A DNA stretch of 64,000 nucleotides. Origin: Massilia sp. CF038. GTDB taxonomy: Bacteria; Pseudomonadota; Gammaproteobacteria; Burkholderiales; Burkholderiaceae_D. The notes beneath the pieces were generated by a model. It worked only from the letters and a program-made list of their open reading frames with translations, ran no database searches and was not told the DNA's origin. Positions 1-7,900 of this stretch are shown here, one piece after another. A program made the translations under genes and the position numbers. Numbering within the stretch: position 1 is the stretch's first letter; each line of letters opens with the position of its first letter. Location: the NCBI RefSeq assembly GCF_900129765.1, contig NZ_FQWU01000001.1, positions 1,364,001-1,428,000 of the forward strand, in the 5' to 3' direction.

Positions 1-269
1 GCACTGTTCAGGCGTTCGCCCGAGGTCCCCGAACTTTGAAAGCGCATCACGTGCGGCGAATTGAGTGTGTAGCCGCGCGCCAGCACGCCGGCCGGGAAAT
101 TGCGCCGGTAGTGGGGCTTGGAAGTGGGCGGAATGCGCCGGAAATCGTCCAGGCTGCGGATCTCGTCCACGGCAATGCCGCTCGCTTCCATGTGCTTGCG
201 GAAGAAGACGGTGTGTTCAAACGCGTAGGTGATTTCCTCGCGTACTGCTTCAAATTGCGCGTTATTCAT
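1..269 (-). CDS. PaaK/CapK-like adenylate-forming enzyme, 5' part only (runs off the left edge)
   Basis: Only the first 89 codons are inside the window. The visible protein starts MNNAQFEAVR and reaches an adenylate-binding P-loop of the form QSSGTSGERL at residues 78-87, the signature of phenylacetate-CoA-ligase/CapK-like AMP-forming enzymes. The start ATG (269-267) overlaps the TGA of the upstream oxygenase gene (268-266) in an ATGA arrangement, so it is translationally coupled to the biosynthetic operon. By family, these proteins activate carboxylic acids as acyl adenylates for thioesterification or amide formation. In this context it could load a starter acid or act late in assembly; which one cannot be told from 89 residues. 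The C-terminal half, catalytic lysine and any following thioesterase lie outside the window. Confidence 0.75.
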   Translation of the reverse strand, partial: MNNAQFEAVREEITYAFEHTVFFRKHMEASGIAVDEIRSLDDFRRIPPTSKPHYRRNFPAGVLARGYTLNSPHVMRFQSSGTSGERLNS

Positions 270-1285
270 GTCATTGCTACCAGAATCGAGCGCGGGCCGG
301 TGTAAGGGCGGCGGCCGTGCGCAAATTGTTCGTTGTCGACGACGACCACGTCGCCGGCCTGCCAGGGCGTCGCGATCTCCTCGGCCTTGTAGGCGGCGCG
401 GATGTCCGCCAGCTCGTGCGCCGTGAACGGCGTGCCGTCGCCATGCATGGCGTTGCGCGGCAGCTCGTCCTCGGCGAAGTCGGCCCGCAGTTCCTGCTCC
501 ACCTCGTGCGGCAGGGAACTGACGTGGAACAGGTGGCCCTGATTGAACCAGACCCGCTCCCCGGTGGCCTGGCACAACAGGCTGGCCTGCACCACATGGC
601 GCGTACGCAATCGTTCGCCGCCCAGCCATTCAGCGGCAATGCCGTGCGCTTTGCAGTAGGCATCGACCTGGCTGCGGTCGCTGGTCTGGAAGACTTCTTG
701 CCAGCTCAGGTCCAGACCCAGTCCGAAATTGCGCACGTACATGACGCCGTCGCGCTCGAAGCGTTCCCGCACGTCCGGCGCAATGCGTGCATACACGCGC
801 GCGCTGTCGGCCAGTGGCGTTTCGCCGCCCGTGACCGAAGGCTGCACGCAGGCCAGGAACAGCAGCGCCGGCCAGGCGTCGGTGTACGACATCTCGTTGT
901 GCATCGGGATGGTCTGGTCGGCCGGGTATTCGGTGGAGGTGAACACGCGCCCGCTTACCTGGGTGCGTGGCGTGGAGCGGTTGTCGTACTCGCGCAGCGC
1001 GCCCGCATGCAGCGTGGCCAGCTCGCCCAGCCCTGCGGCATCGAGCGCGCCAAAGCCGCGCAGCAGCACCGCGCCGCGCTCCTTGAGGAGGCGGCCCAGC
1101 AAGCCATCGGCACGGCGCAGCCAGTCGCGCGCGTCCATCCCGGGAATGGTTGGCGTGCACAAGGCGATGCGTGAGCCCTCCTGCAGTGCGCTCACGCGCA
1201 CCAGCTCCCCGCTGCCAACGGCGATGGCCTGGCGCCGTCCGGCAAACGGGGTGGCGCGTGGGGCGGCGACCGAATCGGCGCTCAT
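266..1285 (-). CDS. TauD/SyrP-like Fe(II)/2-oxoglutarate-dependent oxygenase (probable aspartyl beta-hydroxylase)
   Basis: A 339-residue protein of the TauD/TfdA fold. The metal-binding triad is visible as H129-x-E131 in IPMHNEMSY and the distal H323 in FAHGRRPYTG; R332 nearby is the expected 2-oxoglutarate carboxylate anchor. An HxE rather than HxD motif is typical of the SyrP group, which hydroxylates aspartate while it is tethered to an NRPS carrier protein. The gene follows directly on an NRPS gene whose adenylation pocket reads as an Asp code; the two genes overlap by 4 nt (ATGA at 1285-1282). Inference: it beta-hydroxylates carrier-bound Asp. Its own stop overlaps the start of the CapK-like gene. 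It is cytoplasmic with no signal peptide. The family assignment is firm; the substrate rests on context. Confidence 0.88.
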   Translation of the reverse strand: MSADSVAAPRATPFAGRRQAIAVGSGELVRVSALQEGSRIALCTPTIPGMDARDWLRRADGLLGRLLKERGAVLLRGFGALDAAGLGELATLHAGALREYDNRSTPRTQVSGRVFTSTEYPADQTIPMHNEMSYTDAWPALLFLACVQPSVTGGETPLADSARVYARIAPDVRERFERDGVMYVRNFGLGLDLSWQEVFQTSDRSQVDAYCKAHGIAAEWLGGERLRTRHVVQASLLCQATGERVWFNQGHLFHVSSLPHEVEQELRADFAEDELPRNAMHGDGTPFTAHELADIRAAYKAEEIATPWQAGDVVVVDNEQFAHGRRPYTGPRSILVAMT

Positions 1286-4200
1286 GCTTGCCCCGCTTTC
1301 GCAGCCACGCGCGCGTCAATCAGCTCGGCCAGTTCCGACACGACGGAGCGCTCGAACAGGCTACGCAGCTTCAGATCAATCTGGAAGGCTTTGCGCAGGC
1401 GCGCGATCAGCTGCGTCGCCAGCAGCGAGTGTCCGCCGATATCAAAGAAATCATCCTCGGCGCCCACCCGCTTGAGCAGCAGCAGCTCGGCGATGATGCC
1501 GGCAAGCGCCGTTTCGGTCGGGGTGCGCGGTTCCACATATGGCTGGCCGCTGTCGCCGACGGCACCGGGTTCGGGCAGCATGGCGGCGTCAATTTTGCCT
1601 GCGCTGGTCAGCGGGAAGCGGTCGAGCGCGACAAAATGCGTGGGAATCATGAAGTCCGGCAGATGCTCGGACATGAAGCTGCGCAGCCAGTCTGCATTGC
1701 CGCGCGAGCCTTCCGCGTCCACCAGGTAGCCAACGATGTGGGTGGCGCTGCTTTCGCCAGCTTCAATGGCCAGACTGGCGCTCACGCGCGGATGCAGGCG
1801 CATCACCGCTTCAATCTCGCCCAGTTCCACACGGAAGCCGCGCACCTTGACCTGGCGGTCGATCCGGCCCAGGAATTCGATGCTGCCATCGGGCAGATGA
1901 CGCACCCGGTCGCCCGAGCGGTACATGCGCGCACCGGCTGTCTGACTGAACGGATCGGCGAAGAAGCGCTCGGCCTGGCCTTCGCGCTGACTCAGGTAGC
2001 CATTGGCCACGGTGGCGCCGCCAATCCACAGTTCACCGGGCACGCCGTAGGGCAGTGGGCGCTGCTGCGGGTCGAGCACATAGGCACGCGCATGGCGCAT
2101 CGGCCGGCCCAGCGGCACGGTTGACGCCAGCGCCGCCAGGGCGTTCGAACTGGTTTGGCCGCACAGCACGCCCACCGTGGTTTCGGTAGGGCCGTAGTGA
2201 TTGAAAATCTGGCACTGCCCCGTAAAGCTCTGGAACAGGTTGAACCATCCCCAGCTGAAAGGCTCGCCACCCAGCACCAGGCGCTGGCGCGGCAGGATCT
2301 GCTCCGGTGCATCGGCCACGGCAAACACGGACGCCAGGTGCGACGGCGTGATCTTCATCAGGTCGTAACTGGCCTGCGCCAGTTCCGCGGCCAGGGTCTG
2401 GGCATCGGCCGCCACGTCCGGCGCGATCACCAGCAGTTCGCCGCCACTGGTCAGGGCAGGGAACAGGGCGGTATTGCCCAGGTCCGTGGCCAGGCTGCCC
2501 AGGGCTACCGCATCAATGGCGCCACTCAGGCCCAGTCGCTCGGTGACGTTGTCCAGATAGGCGGCCAGCTGACCGTGGCCCACCACCACGCCTTTTGGCA
2601 CACCCGTGGAACCGGAGGTGAACAGCACGTACGCTGGGCTGTGGGCCAGCGTCTGCACGCGCGGCGCCGATTCGCTGCGCGTGGCGCACACGCTCAGTGC
2701 CGCGTCCAGCACGACCGCATCGACGCCGTCAGGCAGGTCGGATGCCAGCGTGACCACATGGCGCAGTGCTGCTTCGGTGAAAATCTGCGCCTGACGCTTG
2801 GCAGGCAAGGCCGGGTCGACCGGCACGTACGCGGCGCCCGCCTTGGCAATGGCCAGCATCGCGACGATGGCAAGATCCGAGCGTTCCAGATGCAGACCGA
2901 CCAGCGTGCCGGCGCCCACACCGCGCGCGCCCAATTCATGGGCCAGACGGTTGGCCGACTGGTCCAGCTCCCGGTACGTCCAGCGGCGCGTGTTGAAGCG
3001 CACAGCACAAGTCTGCGGCGCGCGTGTGGCCACCTGTTCCACCAGCTGGTGCCAGTGCACCTTGGGTGCGTCCGCACCTGGCGTCGGGTTGGTGGCGGCG
3101 ATCAGCGCCAGACCCGCGGCGTGCGGCAGCATGGCCAGCGTGCCCAGGGCCTGTGCGCTGTCGGCGGCGAACGCGGTCAGCGCAGCCTGCAGGCAGGTCA
3201 TGAGCGCTTCAGGGCCGCCATCGGCCATGCCTGCGGCCTGGTAGCGCAGTGTCAGATGCAGGGCATCGCCACATGCCACCGCCGTCAGGGCAACCTTGCC
3301 GCTGCCGCCAGCGGGCGCTGTTTGCAAAGCTGACAGCGTCAGTGCACCACCGGTCTGCGCCAAGGCCTGCTCAATGAACGCAAAGCCGGGCAACTGGCGC
3401 GCACCGGGCGGCAGCGGTTTAACCAGCGCTTCGTCGGTCTGTTCGAGCACGTCCAGCTCCAGATCGATCATGCGCAGCAGTTCGCGCAAGGTGGTAGTGT
3501 CGCCCAGCGCAGCGATGGCGGGCATCGCTTGCTCAAACGCGCCAATCGCGTGCTGCAGCTCTTCGAACGGGCGGCGTGTTACAACCGTTTCGATGGCGAC
3601 GCGTTCAGGCCGGCCGCAGGCATGCCACAGGGCGGCGTTCCATGCGGCCAGCACGACGCTGCGCAGGCTGCCTTGCTCGCGCAGGCGCGGCGTCAGCGCC
3701 GCAGGCACGGTCCAGTCCAGCGTGTGCGTGTGCAGGTCGGCGCTGTTCAATTCGAGCGGCAAATGCAGGGCAGGCAGTTCGGCCAGCTGGGTGTCGCGCT
3801 CGGCCATCAGCTCTTTCTGGCGCGCGCTTGGGGCACTTTGCTCCGACTGCCATTGTGCAAAGTCGGCATACTGCACGATGTCGTCGCGCTGCCATGGCTG
3901 GTCGGCCAGGCGCGAAGCGTAGGCCTGCTGCAGGTCGCGCAGCAGCACCGGCACCGAGACGGTGTCCACGCTCATGCGCGCGGCCGACAAGATCAGCGTG
4001 TGGCGCCCGTCGTGCGCGAACAGGGCAACCCGCAGCGGCGCGTCCGCGCCCACGTCGGTGGCGCGTTCGCGTTCGGTCTGCATCCAGGCGGCGGCTGCAT
4101 CGGCATCGCCGTTCTGCATGTCGATGGCCAGCGCCTGTGGCTCTTCGATCACCATCAGCAAGCTGCCGTTTTCGCCCAATACTGGGCGGTACACGGTGCG

Positions 4201-4374
4201 CAGGCTTTCATGGGCCTTGATCAGGTCGAACAGGGCGTGACCCAGCAGTACCCGATCGACACTGCCGTCGATGTGCGCAGCCGCCACGGTGCGCGTTGAC
4301 GCGCCCGCGCGCACCTGGACCAGCAGGCGTTCCTGCTGGCGTGAGAGCCGGAAGCCATCCCATGCTTTCGGCAT
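1282..4374 (-). CDS. NRPS module C*-A(Asp)-PCP with degenerate condensation domain
   Basis: About 1030 residues from the chosen ATG at 4374, which overlaps the preceding stop codon by one base (TAATG); an in-frame start 24 nt upstream is possible. Residues 5-420 form a condensation-like domain whose HHxxxDG motif is replaced by A-R-M-S-V-D-T (residues 132-138), losing the catalytic histidine and the glycine. An adenylation domain follows with LFTSGSTGVPKG, GPTETT, RSGDR and the C-terminal lysine in SAGKID. Pocket residues read by eye give DLTKVGHVGK, one change from the classical Asp code DLTKVGHIGK. A PCP follows with the phosphopantetheine serine in FFDIGGHS (S983). There is no epimerase or thioesterase. 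Expected role: activate Asp and present it to the oxygenase encoded next door. The condensation-like domain may be structural or a hydroxylase-docking interface rather than catalytic. Confidence 0.92.
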   Translation of the reverse strand: MPKAWDGFRLSRQQERLLVQVRAGASTRTVAAAHIDGSVDRVLLGHALFDLIKAHESLRTVYRPVLGENGSLLMVIEEPQALAIDMQNGDADAAAAWMQTERERATDVGADAPLRVALFAHDGRHTLILSAARMSVDTVSVPVLLRDLQQAYASRLADQPWQRDDIVQYADFAQWQSEQSAPSARQKELMAERDTQLAELPALHLPLELNSADLHTHTLDWTVPAALTPRLREQGSLRSVVLAAWNAALWHACGRPERVAIETVVTRRPFEELQHAIGAFEQAMPAIAALGDTTTLRELLRMIDLELDVLEQTDEALVKPLPPGARQLPGFAFIEQALAQTGGALTLSALQTAPAGGSGKVALTAVACGDALHLTLRYQAAGMADGGPEALMTCLQAALTAFAADSAQALGTLAMLPHAAGLALIAATNPTPGADAPKVHWHQLVEQVATRAPQTCAVRFNTRRWTYRELDQSANRLAHELGARGVGAGTLVGLHLERSDLAIVAMLAIAKAGAAYVPVDPALPAKRQAQIFTEAALRHVVTLASDLPDGVDAVVLDAALSVCATRSESAPRVQTLAHSPAYVLFTSGSTGVPKGVVVGHGQLAAYLDNVTERLGLSGAIDAVALGSLATDLGNTALFPALTSGGELLVIAPDVAADAQTLAAELAQASYDLMKITPSHLASVFAVADAPEQILPRQRLVLGGEPFSWGWFNLFQSFTGQCQIFNHYGPTETTVGVLCGQTSSNALAALASTVPLGRPMRHARAYVLDPQQRPLPYGVPGELWIGGATVANGYLSQREGQAERFFADPFSQTAGARMYRSGDRVRHLPDGSIEFLGRIDRQVKVRGFRVELGEIEAVMRLHPRVSASLAIEAGESSATHIVGYLVDAEGSRGNADWLRSFMSEHLPDFMIPTHFVALDRFPLTSAGKIDAAMLPEPGAVGDSGQPYVEPRTPTETALAGIIAELLLLKRVGAEDDFFDIGGHSLLATQLIARLRKAFQIDLKLRSLFERSVVSELAELIDARVAAKAGQA

Positions 4375-4964
4375 TACATCTGTTCCATATCGATCCACAG
4401 CGGACCCTCCATAAATTTATTCCAGGTTGCACATGCTTCGGGGCCGAGATACTCAGCGGCGAGTTTCCAGAAGCTGCCGTACTCCGCCGGCAGGTTCAAT
4501 TGCGAGTGGCCGACCTGCGCCGGCAAGTGGGCTAGTACGTCGCCCAGCTTCAGGCGCAGCAGGTCTTCAAATTCGTCGCGCTCCATCGCGATGGGCGCGC
4601 CGGTGCGGCGATCCTTCATTTCCGGGTTGCCCTTGGGGCGCATCAGGTTGCGCAAGCTCTTGCCCATCGACGCGTAATTCATCACCGAGAAGTTGAAGAT
4701 CATCTGTTCGATGCTTGGTCCGACGATGGCCCGCACTTCGATCCGTTTGGCCTCGGGGATAGCCTCGACGTCATCGTTGTGCAAACCCTCGGTGCCGTAC
4801 ACACCGTGAAACAGGCCCGCCAGGCACACGTCAGGCGCGGCCTGCATGTCCTGCAATATCTCGCTGACCCGGATCATGTGTTCGAGCAGCGTCTGGTCCT
4901 GGTGCGCCACTTTGTGGGTACCAAGACGGAGCAGATCGCTCCGGTACTTTTCTGTATCAAGCAT
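4374..4964 (-). CDS. HD-like DUF6817-type protein inside the NRPS operon
   Basis: A 196-residue cytoplasmic protein whose first third reads HQDQTLLEHMIRV...CLAGLFHGVYGTEG, a histidine-spaced helical pattern (H21, H29, H53) like that of HD-type domains and, from memory, of the DUF6817 family. A canonical HD doublet is absent (HG at residues 53-54), so metal-dependent phosphohydrolase activity is uncertain. Its ATG follows the stop of the upstream NRPS with no gap (TGAATG), and its stop overlaps the next NRPS start (TAATG), so it is made in step with the synthetases. That placement suggests a tailoring or accessory role on a carrier-bound intermediate. No function is established. Confidence 0.75.
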   Translation of the reverse strand: MLDTEKYRSDLLRLGTHKVAHQDQTLLEHMIRVSEILQDMQAAPDVCLAGLFHGVYGTEGLHNDDVEAIPEAKRIEVRAIVGPSIEQMIFNFSVMNYASMGKSLRNLMRPKGNPEMKDRRTGAPIAMERDEFEDLLRLKLGDVLAHLPAQVGHSQLNLPAEYGSFWKLAAEYLGPEACATWNKFMEGPLWIDMEQM

Positions 4965-7900
4965 TCAGGTTTCCTTGGTTGTGGATGGGGATCGGGTGCT
5001 TTTGCGCAGCGCGGCGACGCGGGCCAGACCGCCGCCCGCACGCTGGGCCGGCGGCGGCGCGCTGGCCTGGGTCGTCGCGCCCAGCCAGGCGCTCAGGCCG
5101 CGCACGGTGGTGTGGCGGAACAGGTCGACCAGCGGCAGCTTGCGCTGTGCCAGCGATTCAAGCGCGCGGTGGGTGGCGATCAGGCGTGCCGAGTCGCCGC
5201 CGACGTCGAAGAAGTTGTCGTCCGGGCCGATGTCCTGCCGTCCCAGCACTTCCTGCCACACCGCCAGCACGCGTTTATCCATCAGCGTGATGGGCGCGGC
5301 GCTGGTGCTGACCGCTTCGCTCTGGAATTGCGGCTCTGGCAGGCGCGCGCGGTCCACTTTGCCGCTGCTGTTCAAGGGCAGGGCGGCCAGCGGCACAATC
5401 GCGCGCGGCAGCATGTATTCAGGCAGGCGGGCGCGCAGCGCCGCCGCCAGGCGCCGCGCCAGGCCTGGCTCGTCCGGTGTGTCCGTCACCACGTAGGCAC
5501 ACAGCCAGCGCGCCTGCCGCTCGCCGCGGATGGCAACGTGAGCAGCGCGCACCCCAACCTGCGCCGCCAGCGCCGTTTCAATCTCGCTGGTCTCGATGCG
5601 GTAGCCGCGGATCTTGACCTGGTTGTCCAGACGGCCCAGGAACTCCATGCTGCCATCGGCGAAATAGCGCGCGCGGTCGCCCGTGCGGTACAGCCGTTGA
5701 CCGGGCGCGCCGAACGGATCGGCAATGAAACGCTGCGCAGTCAGAGCAGGGTCGCCATAGTAGCCATCGGCCAGTACGTCGCCACCGATGTACAGGTCAC
5801 CAGCCACGCCGACCGGTACTGGTTCCAGCCGGTGGTCCAGGATGTGGTAGCGCGCATTCTGGATCGGGCGGCCGTAGGGAATGCTGGTCTGGCCCGGCTG
5901 CACCTGTTCCACCGGGTGCCAGTTGGACCAGATTACCGCTTCGGTCGCGCCGCCCAGGGCCACCACCTCGGCATCGGCGCAGGCGCGGATGCGGTCGGGC
6001 AGGGTCACGGGCACCCAGTCCCCGGACAGGAACACCAGCCGCAAGGCCCTGGCACGCTGCCCTTCCAGATACGGGACACATTGGTCCAGCGCGATCGGTG
6101 CGGAATCCCAGAACGTGACATCCTCCTCGACCAGGATGCGCGCCAGCGCCTGCGGGTCGCGCACACTGGCCCGCCCGGCGATGCGAATCGTGCCGCCGGC
6201 CGCAAGCATGCCAAACATGTCGTACACCGACAGATCGAACGAGACCGAGGTGACAAACAGCAGGCAGTCACCCGGGCCGACCCGGTGGGTTCGGTTGACC
6301 CAGTCAATCAGGTTGTGGGCAGGACGGTGGCGCACGGCCACCGCCTTCGGCGTTCCAGTCGAACCGGAGGTGAAGATGATGTACGCCAGCCGCTCAACAT
6401 CGTCCGCCGGCAACGCACGCTGCGCATGCGGGGCCACCGGCGCGTCAGCCTGGATGGTCGTCAATACGGTATGGGCGGCCAGCGCCCGCGCGCGTTCTGC
6501 GAACACGGCGTCGGATACCAGCAAGCGCGCACCGGCCACGTCAAGCATGGCCTGGTGCCGCAGCAGCGGGCTGTCCGGATCGAGCGGCACGTAGACGCAG
6601 CCGGCCATCATGATCCCCAGCAGGCTGGCAACCAGGTACGGCTGGCGGTCGCACAGCACGGCCACCCGATTGCCTGGGCGGGCGCCGGCTGCGAGAACGC
6701 ACTGCGCCATCAGTGCGGCCTGCGCTGCCAGTTCGGCATAGCTCAGCTCACCGGCATCGGTACGAATCGCTACCGCATCCGGCTGGCGCTGCGCGCGCTC
6801 GAGGAACATGCCGTGCAGCGTATTAACGCGTGCGTGCGTGACGGCAGTCGCATTCCAGTCATCCAGGATGGTGCGCCGCTCTGTTGGCGTCAGCAGCGGC
6901 AGCATGCCGACGGTTAGCCCGGGATCGGCCAGGGCAGCGCGCGCCAGCGTCATCCAGCCTTCGCCAATGCGCCGTGCGCTGGTGCGGTCGAAGCGCTCGC
7001 CATCGTACTCGACGACCAGTCGGATGCCATCGTCCGACAGTCGGAAGAACATGCTCAGGTCAAAGCGCGATGCCGGCAGCTCGATGTCGACCGGCTCGCC
7101 GTGCGCACTGCCCAGCGTCAGCGCACCCGCTTCCTGCAGAACCGACAGCATCACGTTCGCCACAATGCCGCCATGGCCCATGCGTAGACAGGCGTTGGCA
7201 CCGACCACGCGGTCAATCGGGGCGCGACTGTGTGCCTGGGCGGCCAGCGCGCGTTCGCGGGCATGGCGCAGCAGTGTCGCAATATCGGACTGCAGATTGA
7301 CTTGACCGCGCATCAGCACCGTATTGACGAAGCAGCCAATCGCGTCGCTCAGGCCGGGGTGGGGACGGTCGGTCACGGGCACCGCCACGCAGATGTCGTC
7401 TTGCCCGCACAGGCGTGCCAGATAGGCCCAGCTCAGAGCCAGCAGCGCGTGGAATGGCGTGACGGCATGCTCTGCGCACACCGCGGTCAGGCGCGCGCGC
7501 ATGCCAGCGTCGGCACTGACGATCACCTGGCCGCCTTGTCCGCGCGGCTGCGTGGCAGGGGCGCGGTCGGCAGGCAGGGCCAATGGCTGCGGCGGATCGG
7601 AAAACTCGGCGGCCCACCAGCGCTGGTCGACTGCCACAGCGGCGCCGTGTTCCGCGCCGTGCAGCCAGCCTGCCGCATCGATGCTGCTGGTCCCGGGCGG
7701 CAGCGACTCGCCCCGGTAGGCCGCGGTGACAGCGGCCTGAATCAGTTCGGCCGAGCCATCGGCGGCAATATGATGGGTCACAATCACCAGCAGAGAAGCG
7801 CCGCCCGCAACGTTGATGGCCAGGGCGCGCAGCGGTATTTCCCGCTCGAGCTGGAACGGGCGCGCGGCGAACGCGGCGGCCTCGCGGTGTGCGTCTTCTT

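Noticed and set aside
4779-6917. 712-codon open frame on the plus strand
   Set aside because: It lies wholly antisense to well-supported NRPS domains and has no recognisable motif; long antisense frames are common in GC-rich genes.
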